Source: Jatrophihabitans sp.
GTDB taxonomy: Bacteria; Actinomycetota; Actinomycetes; Mycobacteriales; Jatrophihabitantaceae
DNA: 8,930 nucleotides
NCBI GenBank assembly: GCA_004299665.1
Contig: SCQZ01000284.1
Location: 1 to 8,930, forward strand
Reading direction: 5' to 3'
Part shown: piece after piece, positions 1 to 6,143 of the stretch
Layout: each line of letters opens with the position of its first letter
Numbering within the stretch: the first letter of the stretch is position 1
Notes under the pieces: generated by a model
Database searches by the model: none
What the model saw: only the letters and a program-made list of their open reading frames with translations
Told to the model about the DNA's origin: nothing
Made by a program: the position numbers and the translations under genes

Positions 1-518
1 ACGACCGTGCCGTCGGCGAGCACGACGGTCAGTGCCAGCACGTTCTCGCGCATCGTGCCGTACCGAACGGCGTTGGTGCCGCTGGCGCGCGTCGAGGCCA
101 TCCCGCCGAGGCTCGCGTCGGCGCCGGGGTCGACGGGGAAGAACATGCCGTCGCGGGCCAGCACGTTGTTCAGTTGCAGCCGGGTGACGCCGGCCTCCAC
201 CGTCGCGTCGAGGTCCTCGGCGCTCACCCGCAGGATGCGATCCATCCCGGACAGGTCCAGGCTGACACAGTCGGCCGTGGCGTTCGCCCCGCCCTCCAGA
301 CCGGTCCCGGTCCCGACCGGAACCACCGCGCAACGGGCCTCGTGACAGATCCGCAGGGCCGCGGCAACGGTCCGCGTCGAATCGCAGGCGACGACCGCGA
401 GCGGCAGCTGCCACCCGTGGTGCGACTCGTCGTGCGCGCGCAGTTCCCGCGCCGACCGCCCGGTGAGCACCCGCTCCCCGAGCGCCGCGCGCAGCTGCGC
501 GACGACGGCTGCGCTCAC
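1..518 (-). CDS. FAD-linked oxidase, D-lactate dehydrogenase/GlcD type (N-terminal part, runs off the window)
   Basis: The N-terminal 172 residues of an FAD-binding (PCMH/FAD_binding_4) oxidase are visible. The FAD pyrophosphate-binding motif PVGTGTGLEGGA lies at about residues 67-78. It is followed by the family hallmark PGADASLGGMAS (131-142) and SGTNAVRYGTMRENVL (146-161), which closely resemble D-lactate dehydrogenase (cytochrome) and glycolate oxidase subunit GlcD. Such enzymes oxidise D-2-hydroxy acids to 2-oxo acids and pass electrons to cytochrome c or quinone. Full-length members are about 450-550 residues, so the substrate-binding C-terminal domain lies beyond the left edge. I chose the GTG at 518 because it is the first start in this frame after the ATPase stop; the frame has no good Shine-Dalgarno sequence, which fits translational coupling. 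Only 7 bases separate it from the upstream ATPase gene, so it probably belongs to the importer operon. The family is clear; the exact substrate is unknown. Confidence 0.88.
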   Translation of the reverse strand, partial: MSAAVVAQLRAALGERVLTGRSARELRAHDESHHGWQLPLAVVACDSTRTVAAALRICHEARCAVVPVGTGTGLEGGANATADCVSLDLSGMDRILRVSAEDLDATVEAGVTRLQLNNVLARDGMFFPVDPGADASLGGMASTRASGTNAVRYGTMRENVLALTVVLADGTV

Positions 519-525
519 CCGTTGC

Positions 526-1293
526 TCACGCGAGGACCTTGGACAGGAAGTTCCGGGTGCGTTCGTGCTGCGGGTTGCCCAGCACCTCGGCAGGAAGACC
601 GCTCTCGACGAGCACGCCGTCGGCCATGAAATGCGCGACGTCGGCCACCTCGCGGGCGAAGCCGATCTCGTGCGTCACCACGATCATCGTCATGCCGCCC
701 GCCGCGAGATCGCGCATCACGTCGAGCACCTCACCCACGAGTTCGGGATCCAACGCGGAGGTCGGTTCGTCGAAGAGCATCAGCGCCGGGTGCATCGCCA
801 GAGCCCGCGCGATCGCCACACGCTGCTGCTGCCCCCCGGACAGCTGGCTCGGGTAGTGGTGCGCCTTGTCCGCCAGCCCCACCCGGCGCAGCAGCTGGTG
901 CGCCTCCTCCATGAGCTCCCTGGGCTTGGCGCGCTTGACCACGACCGGACCCTCCATCACGTTCTGCAGGGCGGTGCGGTGCGGGAACAGGTTGAACTGC
1001 TGGAACACCATGCCGATGCGCGAGCGGCGTTGCGCGATCTCGCGGTCGTGCAGTTCGTGGAGCCGGCGCCCGGACTGTCGGTAGCCGACCAGCTCGCCGT
1101 CCACCCACATGCGGCCGGCGTCGAACTTCTCGAGGTGGTTGATGCACCGCAGGAACGTGCTCTTGCCCGAACCGGACGGGCCGAGCAGACAGGCGACCTC
1201 GCCCCGCCGCACCGTCATGCTCACCCCTCGCAGTACCTCGACGTGCCCGAAGGACTTGTGAATGTCGCGAGCCTCGAACATGGGCGTGCTCAC
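526..1293 (-). CDS. Polar amino acid ABC transporter, ATP-binding protein (GlnQ/HisP type)
   Basis: This is the cytoplasmic ATPase of an amino-acid importer, 255 residues, the normal size for the GlnQ/HisP/ArtP group. In order it has Walker A GPSGSGKS (38-45), a Q-loop VFQQFNLFPH (96-105), the signature LSGGQQQR (151-158), Walker B with the catalytic glutamate LMLFDEP (171-177), the D-loop SALD (179-182) and the switch histidine in VVTHE (H208). No ACT or NIL regulatory domain follows; the protein ends soon after the H-loop region. The GTG at 1293 is chosen because GTGA overlaps the stop of the permease gene by four bases, a standard coupled arrangement. An ATG four codons later (1281) is also possible. 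The reading frame stays open far upstream, but that part overlaps the permease and has no family similarity. All catalytic motifs are intact. Confidence 0.95.
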   Translation of the reverse strand: MSTPMFEARDIHKSFGHVEVLRGVSMTVRRGEVACLLGPSGSGKSTFLRCINHLEKFDAGRMWVDGELVGYRQSGRRLHELHDREIAQRRSRIGMVFQQFNLFPHRTALQNVMEGPVVVKRAKPRELMEEAHQLLRRVGLADKAHHYPSQLSGGQQQRVAIARALAMHPALMLFDEPTSALDPELVGEVLDVMRDLAAGGMTMIVVTHEIGFAREVADVAHFMADGVLVESGLPAEVLGNPQHERTRNFLSKVLA

Positions 1294-2258
1294 GAGACGC
1301 TCCGCATGGCGACCGTGGGCTGCTCGGGCGCCGGCCGGAGGGCGCGCTCGCCGCGCAGCAGCCGGGAGCCGCGCGACTTCGCCGCCGCGGGCTGGAAGCC
1401 GCGGTCGAAGTGCCGTTCGACGTAGTACTGCGCGATCGACAGCACCGCCGTGATGGCGAGGTACCACAGCGCCGCCACGATGAGCAGCGGGATGGTCTGG
1501 AACGTCCGGGCGTAGATCAGCGACGCGGAGGTCAGCAGTTCGGCGTAGCCGATGACGATGACCAGCGACGTGTACTTGAGCATGCCGATCGTCTCGTTCC
1601 CGGTCGGTGGGATGATCACCCGCATGGCCTGCGGCAGGACCACGCGCCGCATCACCTCCGAGCGGGTCATCCCGATCGCCTGACCGGCCTCCGCCTGGCC
1701 GCGCGGCACCGCGAGGATCCCGGAGCGGACGATCTCGCTCATGTAGGCGCCTTCGTTGAGGCCCAGGCCGAGGATGGCCGCGAGGAACGGGGTGATCAAC
1801 GAGTTGGTGCTCGCCGATGCGAACTCCGGACCGAACGGGATGCCGATCGAGACGTGGGTCAGCAGCGCCGACAGGTAGAACCAGAACAGCAGCTGCACCA
1901 GCAGCGGCGTGCCCCGGAAGAACCACGAGTACAGCCACGCGACCTTGGCCAGCACCGGGTTCGGCGACAGCCGCCCGATCGCCACGAGGATTCCGATGAC
2001 GACTCCGATCACCATCGCGATCACGGTGAGCTCCAGGGTGCGGAGCACGCCGGTCAGGATCGGCTTCGAGAACACGTACTGCCACACGACCGACCATTGC
2101 AGCCGCGAGTTGGTGACGAGCAGGTGGACGGCCATCGCAGCGAGGACCGCGATGCAAGCCACCGCGAGCCACCGCCCCGGGTGGCGGGCCGGGACGACGA
2201 CCAGGTCGTCGTCCCGCTCCGCCGCCGGCGCCTCGGTCGTCGCTGCGTGGCCGGCCAT
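1290..2258 (-). CDS. Polar amino acid ABC transporter, permease protein (HisM/GlnP type)
   Basis: This 322-residue inner-membrane permease belongs to the His/Glu/Gln/Arg/opine family. A short cytoplasmic N-terminal stretch (1-28) is rich in acidic residues and alanine. The first hydrophobic segment is at about 30-49, followed by segments near 69-95, 105-133, 153-168 and 227-280. The ATPase-contact EAA loop is well kept: EAGQAIGMTRSEVMRRVVLP (190-209). The sequence FFRGTPLLVQL (113-123) is a family hallmark. The final 35 residues form a basic, proline- and alanine-rich tail that is longer than in many homologues. The ATG at 2258 overlaps the TGA of the binding-protein gene by one base (TGATG); no separate ribosome site is seen, so translation is probably coupled. 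As the only permease gene here, it probably forms a homodimer, although a partner encoded elsewhere cannot be excluded. Confidence 0.94.
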   Translation of the reverse strand: MAGHAATTEAPAAERDDDLVVVPARHPGRWLAVACIAVLAAMAVHLLVTNSRLQWSVVWQYVFSKPILTGVLRTLELTVIAMVIGVVIGILVAIGRLSPNPVLAKVAWLYSWFFRGTPLLVQLLFWFYLSALLTHVSIGIPFGPEFASASTNSLITPFLAAILGLGLNEGAYMSEIVRSGILAVPRGQAEAGQAIGMTRSEVMRRVVLPQAMRVIIPPTGNETIGMLKYTSLVIVIGYAELLTSASLIYARTFQTIPLLIVAALWYLAITAVLSIAQYYVERHFDRGFQPAAAKSRGSRLLRGERALRPAPEQPTVAMRSVS

Positions 2259-3157
2259 CAGGACGTCGCGCCGTTGATCGTGAAGCTGTCGATCGCCCCG
2301 GTGTCCTCGCCGAACTTGGCGAGGATCTGGCGGTACGTGCCGTCCTTGCTTATCGCCGCAAGAGCTTTCGCGAACGCCTGCTCGAGTTGGGTGGCGCCCT
2401 TCGGGAAGACGATCCCGAAGAAGCCGGCCTGGTACGGCGCGAGCATCGTGAACTGCCCGGTCTGCTTGGCGACGTAGGAGCCGGCGGTCGAGTCGAGCAG
2501 GGCGGCGTCGGCGCGCCCGCTCTGCAGCGCGAGCACCATCTGGTTCTGGCCCGGGTAGATCGCGATGTCCAGCGGTTGCTTGCCCTGAGACTGGCACTTG
2601 GTGCTCTGCGCCTGGCCGTCCTGCTCCTCGGTCGTGCCCTTGTCGATCGCAACCTTCTTGCCGCACAGGTCGTCCAGCGTCGTGATGTTCTGAGGGTTGC
2701 CCTTGGCCAACATGATGCCGCCGCCGGCCTTGAAGTAGTCGACGAAGTCGACCTGCTTCTGCCGCGTCGGGGTGTCGGACATCGCGGACATCGCCATGTC
2801 GTAGCGGCCGGCGACGAGGCCGGGGATGATCGCGTCGAACGCCGTGTTGTGGAAGACGAGCTTGACGCCGAACTGGGTCTCGAACGCGTCCGCGAGTTCG
2901 CGGTCGATCCCCTGGACGGTCGTGTTGTCGGCCGCATAGGACTCGAACGGCGGGTACTCGATGTCGCTGGCGACGTCGATGGTGCCCTTGTCTGCAATCG
3001 CCTTGGGCAGCAGCGAGTGCAGCGGGGCACCGGCCTTCAGTGTGGTGCCGGAGGGGTGCGCGGGCGAACTACTGCACCCGGCGGCAAGCAGGCTGCCGAC
3101 GGCAGCGGTCGCGGCAACCACGGTGCGCACCAGCGCGGAACGGCGGGAACGGGACAT
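2258..3157 (-). CDS. Polar amino acid ABC transporter, substrate-binding lipoprotein
   Basis: A 299-residue extracellular binding protein anchored as a lipoprotein. It has a basic N-terminus (MSRSRRSALVR), a hydrophobic core and the lipobox LAAGC, giving lipid-modified Cys28. The mature part is a family 3 solute-binding protein (SBP_bac_3): DIEYPPFES (65-73), VQGIDRELADAFE (81-93), then MSDTPTRQKQVDFVDYF (126-142). R132 falls where HisJ/LAO-type proteins keep the arginine that pairs with the ligand alpha-carboxylate, which favours an amino-acid-like ligand. D218 lies in the usual GRADAALLD segment. C165 and C188 may form an extracellular disulfide. The ATG at 3157 is supported by AGGAG six bases upstream and a complete signal peptide. 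It is the first gene of the importer operon, 167 bases downstream of the IclR gene. The ligand is not determined. Confidence 0.94.
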   Translation of the reverse strand: MSRSRRSALVRTVVAATAAVGSLLAAGCSSSPAHPSGTTLKAGAPLHSLLPKAIADKGTIDVASDIEYPPFESYAADNTTVQGIDRELADAFETQFGVKLVFHNTAFDAIIPGLVAGRYDMAMSAMSDTPTRQKQVDFVDYFKAGGGIMLAKGNPQNITTLDDLCGKKVAIDKGTTEEQDGQAQSTKCQSQGKQPLDIAIYPGQNQMVLALQSGRADAALLDSTAGSYVAKQTGQFTMLAPYQAGFFGIVFPKGATQLEQAFAKALAAISKDGTYRQILAKFGEDTGAIDSFTINGATS

Positions 3158-3163
3158 CGCAGG

Positions 3164-3168
3164 CTCCT
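3164..3168 (-). promoter_or_regulatory. Ribosome binding site of the substrate-binding protein gene
   Basis: AGGAG on the minus strand, six bases before the ATG at 3157. It fixes the start against a longer open frame that runs upstream to 3292. Confidence 0.75.
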
Positions 3169-3181
3169 GTCGAGGGCCTCG

Positions 3182-3196
3182 GCGCGTCGAACGCGC
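3182..3196. repeat. Inverted repeat in the importer leader
   Basis: GCGCGT-CGA-ACGCGC: perfect 6-base arms around a 3-base loop, 25 bases upstream of the binding-protein start codon. A second, weaker one (CTGCG and CGCAG arms, 3200-3216) is adjacent. They could form leader hairpins or an operator. In GC-rich DNA such arms also occur by chance, so the role is uncertain. Confidence 0.35.
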
Positions 3197-3261
3197 GAGC
3201 TGCGGCCGCGACGCAGGTACACCCCTCGGCCGTCCCCGCACCCGTGTGCGAGGTGGCCGCG

Positions 3262-3291
3262 ACACTAGGTGGGCGCCGTGCGCCTCGACCA
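3262..3291 (-). promoter_or_regulatory. Possible promoter of the importer operon
   Basis: The minus strand has TAGTGT (3267-3262), a fair TAnnnT -10 hexamer in a GC-rich gap. TGGTCG lies about 18 bases upstream (3291-3286) as a weak -35. Transcription would start near 3255, giving a leader of about 100 bases before the binding-protein gene. This is a pattern guess only. Confidence 0.25.
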
Positions 3292-3299
3292 CGGGTCGT

Positions 3300-3314
3300 T
3301 CTCACATCGTGAGA
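3300..3314. repeat. Inverted repeat upstream of the importer operon, candidate operator
   Basis: On the minus strand TCTCACGATGTGAGA: perfect 6-base arms around a 3-base centre. It is AT-richer than its surroundings and lies 10 bases past the IclR stop codon. No T-run follows it on the minus strand, so it fits an operator better than an intrinsic terminator. If the candidate -10 at 3262-3267 is used, its centre is about 50 bases upstream of the start of transcription, a usual place for an activator. The natural candidate ligand is the neighbouring IclR protein; this is inference. Confidence 0.45.
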
Positions 3315-3324
3315 GACACGGCGA

Positions 3325-4092
3325 TCAGCGCCCCGACCGCTCCAGCGCCAGGCTGAGCGTGTCGGCCGCGGCGCGCAGGCTCGCCAGCGCGTGAGCCGGC
3401 CATGACTTCGTGCCACACCGCGACTCCGGCCCGGCGACCGTGAGCGAGCACACCACCTCGCCGCCGGCGTACACCGGCGCGGCCACCGCGACCGCGCCGG
3501 CGTTCAGCTCGCCGTGCGACACCGCCGCACCGGTCGAGCGGATGTGCTCGAGGTCGTGGCGCAGCCGCTCGCGATCGTGGGTGTGCCCCGTGTACCGCGG
3601 CAGCGGGCTGGCCAGCACCCGCTGGATCACCGTCGCCGGCGCGTACGCGAGAAGCACCCGCTGCCCGGCCCCCGCGTGCAGTGGCAGCAACTGGTTGATA
3701 CGGAAGGCGTACCGGATCGGGTGCGGTGACTCGATCTGCCGCAGGCACATCGCCTGGCTACCCACCCGCACCGTCAGCACGGCGGTCTCGGACAGCGTGT
3801 CGACGACGTCGCGCAGGACGGAGGCACCGATCTCGGCAAGCCGGGCGTGCGTCAGGTGCTGTCCGGACAGCTCCAGCAGCCGCCAGCCCGGGACGTAGCG
3901 ACCCTCGTGCTCCTCGACCAGCTCGAAGTCGCGCAGCGTGCGGATGTAGCGGTACGCCGTGCTCAGAGGCATCCCCAGTTCCGCCGCGACGTCCTCCACC
4001 GACACGTCGCCGTTCTCGGCCACGGCGACCAGCACGCTCAAGCCGCGCGAGAACGAACTCTGGGTAGCCTGCGGGACGCTCGACATTCTCAT
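3325..4092 (-). CDS. IclR-family transcriptional regulator
   Basis: A 255-residue DNA-binding regulator of normal IclR length. Residues 14-75 form the winged helix-turn-helix: SRGLSVLVAVAENGD, then VEDVAAELGMPLSTAYRYIR (32-51) with the recognition helix, then the wing around EEHEGRYVPG. Residues 80-250 form the effector-binding (GAF-like) domain with the typical LPLHAGAGQRVLLAY (136-150) and ELNAGAVAVAAPVYAGG (195-211). IclR proteins bind small metabolites and commonly control a neighbouring catabolic or uptake operon. Here the amino-acid-type importer and FAD oxidase follow on the same strand after 167 bases, so they are likely targets. The start at 4092 is uncertain: ATG codons occur at 4092 and 4086 and neither has a clear Shine-Dalgarno sequence. 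The frame is open further upstream into the flavoprotein gene, but that part has no regulator similarity. Confidence 0.93.
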   Translation of the reverse strand: MRMSSVPQATQSSFSRGLSVLVAVAENGDVSVEDVAAELGMPLSTAYRYIRTLRDFELVEEHEGRYVPGWRLLELSGQHLTHARLAEIGASVLRDVVDTLSETAVLTVRVGSQAMCLRQIESPHPIRYAFRINQLLPLHAGAGQRVLLAYAPATVIQRVLASPLPRYTGHTHDRERLRHDLEHIRSTGAAVSHGELNAGAVAVAAPVYAGGEVVCSLTVAGPESRCGTKSWPAHALASLRAAADTLSLALERSGR

Positions 4093-4098
4093 AGCATA
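4093..4098 (-). promoter_or_regulatory. Possible -10 box directly before the IclR gene (leaderless mRNA?)
   Basis: TATGCT lies immediately before the ATG at 4092. From its end to the second ATG (4086) is about seven bases, the distance at which transcription starts. With no Shine-Dalgarno sequence visible, this would fit a leaderless mRNA starting at 4086. No convincing -35 is seen. Confidence 0.25.
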
Positions 4099-4109
4099 GG
4101 AGTGGACGT

Positions 4110-4119
4110 TCGTCGACGA
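4110..4119. repeat. 10-base perfect palindrome before the IclR gene
   Basis: TCGTCGACGA lies 18-27 bases upstream of the 4092 ATG, over the possible promoter of the regulator. It could be an autoregulatory site. It is short and made of common GC-rich words, so support is weak. Confidence 0.25.
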
Positions 4120-4180
4120 CGCGCGGCGCCTGACGTGCGCCGCCGGATCGGGCACCCACCTACCGGGCAGCCATGCCACC

Positions 4181-4212
4181 GACCACGTCGGCGTCGTAGA
4201 CCACCGTCGGCG
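4181..4212. repeat. Tandem near-identical repeat between the flavoprotein and IclR genes
   Basis: GACCACGTCGGCG (4181-4193) recurs as GACCACCGTCGGCG (4199-4212), identical except for one inserted base, with starts 18 bases apart. Each carries a small GAC...GTC dyad, and the first copy extends to CCGACCACGTCGG (4179-4191), a perfect 5-base dyad. It lies about 90-120 bases upstream of the IclR start in the 176-base gap (4093-4268). It may be a tandem operator. I saw no convincing terminator for the flavoprotein gene in this gap. Confidence 0.45.
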
Positions 4213-4268
4213 CCATCGGTCAGGCCAGGCAATCGGAACAATCGAAGTGGTCCAAGTACTCGACTCTG

Positions 4269-5453
4269 TCAGGCATTCGGTGGCAACGGACTCCACTCGC
4301 GGCCGAACCAGCGCCGCGCCCGGCTCGCCCCGAACTCTGCTTTGTCGGCGGCGAGTTCGGCAGACGGCGACTCGAACATCCCGCTGGGCGACTGCCCGGA
4401 CCGGAACGTCACGTCGACCCGCGCGACCTGCTCGGCGCCGAACTCGACGTAGCAGGTGCCCTGTCCGTCGTACTCTGCCGAGGGCACCGCGTGCTGCACC
4501 GACGCGATGATGCGTTCGGCGACGACCATGGCCTGTCGCTCGGCGAACACGCCTGCTTTGGGCGTGCCCACGCTCGTGACGTCTCCAACCGCATAGACGC
4601 CGGGGAACCGGGTCTGCAAGGTCAATGGGTCGACGGGCACCCAGCCGTCGACGGTAAGACCGGATTCGAGGACGACGGCCGGCGCGCGGTGGGTCGGGAC
4701 ACCCAGGAACAGGTCGTACGGGATCTGCGTGCCGTCGGCGCAGACCGCTACCCGTCGATCGGGATCGAGTGCCTGCACGAGGCAGCCCGGTCGCCATTCG
4801 ATGCCGCGCTCGGCGAACGCGGTGAGTAGGGCGCGCGAGGCATCTGGTGACGGCGGGACCGGGGACGGCAGCGGCATGACCAGCGAGATGGACGACCGGT
4901 CGCGGATGCCGCGCGAGACGAGGTAGTCGTGGGTCAGGAGCACCGTTTCGCTCGGCGCGGGTGGGCACTTGAACGGGGTCGAGGTCACGCCCACGACGAC
5001 CCGTCCGCCGCCGAATGCCGCGATCGCGTCCCCGGCGGCGTACGCGCCCGGCTCGGTGTAGAACTCATAGCCGCCGGCGAGCAGGCCAGGTGTCTCTTCG
5101 GGGTGAAGGTTCGCGCCCAGAGCAAGGACGAGGATGTCCGCGTCGAGTTCACCGGAGTCGATCGTGACGCGCCTGCGAACGGGATCGATAGCGCGCACTT
5201 CGTCGCGCACGACCCGTACACCGGGTTTGACGATGTCGCGGTACGGGTGCAGCACGTGTGCCGGTGACGCGCGTCCGAACATCACGTCCAGCTTCGAGAA
5301 GCCGAACGTGAAGCCCTCGCGCCGGTCGACCAGGGTCACGTCCACCTGCTCGCCGAGCCGCTCGGCGAGCAGCGCGGTCACCTCGAGCCCACCGAAGCCC
5401 GCACCGAGAACGACGATCCGCGGGCGCGCACCGGACGTGTGTGCAGCTGACAT
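4269..5453 (-). CDS. FAD/NAD(P)-dependent oxidoreductase, sulfide:quinone reductase/FccB-like
   Basis: This 394-residue flavoprotein has the two-dinucleotide-domain fold of the SQR/FccB/NDH-2 group. The FAD-binding motif GAGFGG (17-22) follows an IVVL strand. The second FAD motif GVYAVGDVTS is at 285-294, followed by KAGVFAERQA (299-308). The segment STPFKCPPAPSE (158-169) places Cys163 where SQR and flavocytochrome c sulfide dehydrogenase keep a catalytic cysteine. A second cysteine, C334 in GTCYVEF, is near the position of the partner cysteine in FccB. The additional cysteine of classical type I SQR near residue 128 is absent. There is no signal peptide. The ATG at 5453 has GAGGAG nine bases upstream, and the gene follows the peroxiredoxin by 30 bases. 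It may transfer electrons from a sulfide, persulfide or thiol donor, or reduce the neighbouring peroxiredoxin; neither is shown by sequence alone. Confidence 0.85.
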   Translation of the reverse strand: MSAAHTSGARPRIVVLGAGFGGLEVTALLAERLGEQVDVTLVDRREGFTFGFSKLDVMFGRASPAHVLHPYRDIVKPGVRVVRDEVRAIDPVRRRVTIDSGELDADILVLALGANLHPEETPGLLAGGYEFYTEPGAYAAGDAIAAFGGGRVVVGVTSTPFKCPPAPSETVLLTHDYLVSRGIRDRSSISLVMPLPSPVPPSPDASRALLTAFAERGIEWRPGCLVQALDPDRRVAVCADGTQIPYDLFLGVPTHRAPAVVLESGLTVDGWVPVDPLTLQTRFPGVYAVGDVTSVGTPKAGVFAERQAMVVAERIIASVQHAVPSAEYDGQGTCYVEFGAEQVARVDVTFRSGQSPSGMFESPSAELAADKAEFGASRARRWFGREWSPLPPNA

Positions 5454-5462
5454 GGGGATTCT

Positions 5463-5468
5463 CTCCTC
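5463..5468 (-). promoter_or_regulatory. Ribosome binding site of the flavoprotein gene
   Basis: GAGGAG on the minus strand, nine bases before the ATG at 5453, within the 30-base gap after the peroxiredoxin stop codon. Confidence 0.65.
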
Positions 5469-5483
5469 GCTGATACGCGACGG

Positions 5484-6140
5484 TCACGCCGGCTGCGGCA
5501 CGATGCGGATGTAGGGCTTCGGCTCGGTCCAGGTGCCGAACAACTCCTTGGCCTGGTCATTGTCCACCGAGCCGACGATCACGACGTCCTGCCCCGGCCG
5601 CCAGTCGCACGGTGTGGCGACCTTGTGCGATGCGGTCAACTGCAGCGAGTCGATGCAGCGCAGCACCTCGTCGAAGTTGCGGCCCGTCGTCATCGGGTAG
5701 ACGAGAACGAGCTTGACCTTCTTGTCGGGGCCGATGATGAACACGTTGCGAACGGTCTGGTTGTCGACCGCCGTGCGCCCGTCATGGTCGCCCTCGGAGT
5801 CGGCGGGCAGCATGCCGTACAGCATCGACACCCGCAGGTCCGTGTCGGCGATCATCGGGTAGTTCGGGCGTGCGCCCTGTGTTTCCTCGATGTCGTCGGC
5901 CCACTTCGCGTGCGCGTGCAGCGGGTCGACGGACAGGCCGATGAGCTTGACGCCGCGCCGGTCGAACTCGGCTTTGAGCTTGGCGAGCCGCCCCAGTTCG
6001 GTGGTGCAGATCGGCGTGAAGTCCTTGGGGTGGGAGAAGAGCATCGCCCAGGAGTCACCGATCCAGTCGTGGAAGGTGATCGTTCCCTCTGTCGTCGCGG
6101 CGGTGAAGTCAGGCGCAATGGCCCCGAGTCGAAGTGCCAT
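5484..6140 (-). CDS. 1-Cys peroxiredoxin, Prx6 subfamily
   Basis: A 218-residue cytosolic thiol peroxidase of full Prx6 length. The active site is HPKDFTPICTTELGRL (37-52), with peroxidatic Cys45, Thr42 and Pro38. R131 in TVRNVFIIGPD is the conserved active-site arginine, and YPMTTGRNFDEVLRCIDSLQ (148-167) marks Prx6 rather than AhpC or BCP. The Prx6 C-terminal dimer and arm region, PCDWRPGQDVVIV and PYIRIVPQ, is present. Members reduce H2O2 and organic peroxides and need an external thiol reductant because they lack a standard resolving cysteine. Two more cysteines occur here, C162 and C178. The ATG at 6140 lies three bases after the ABM gene stop (TGAGCCATG) with little Shine-Dalgarno sequence, so translation is probably coupled. 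The flavoprotein that follows is a candidate partner; this is inference. Confidence 0.95.
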   Translation of the reverse strand: MALRLGAIAPDFTAATTEGTITFHDWIGDSWAMLFSHPKDFTPICTTELGRLAKLKAEFDRRGVKLIGLSVDPLHAHAKWADDIEETQGARPNYPMIADTDLRVSMLYGMLPADSEGDHDGRTAVDNQTVRNVFIIGPDKKVKLVLVYPMTTGRNFDEVLRCIDSLQLTASHKVATPCDWRPGQDVVIVGSVDNDQAKELFGTWTEPKPYIRIVPQPA

Positions 6141-6143
6141 GGC

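Noticed and set aside
1294..2172. N-terminal extension of the ATPase frame up to 2172
   Set aside because: It overlaps the permease gene in another frame. The GTG at 1293 with the GTGA overlap gives a complete ATPase.
3182..3216. Hairpins before the binding-protein gene as an attenuator or riboswitch
   Set aside because: The arms are only 5-6 GC bases, no T-run or alternative fold is apparent, and no known riboswitch core was recognised.
463..3268. Long plus-strand open frames (463-1425, 1410-2477, 2387-3268)
   Set aside because: They lie antisense to the ABC transporter genes, are Arg/His/Asp-rich shadows typical of GC-rich DNA, and show no recognisable domain.
4093..4968. N-terminal extension of the IclR frame up to 4968
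   Set aside because: The extension overlaps the flavoprotein gene, is Arg-rich without family similarity, and the protein from 4092 already has full IclR length.
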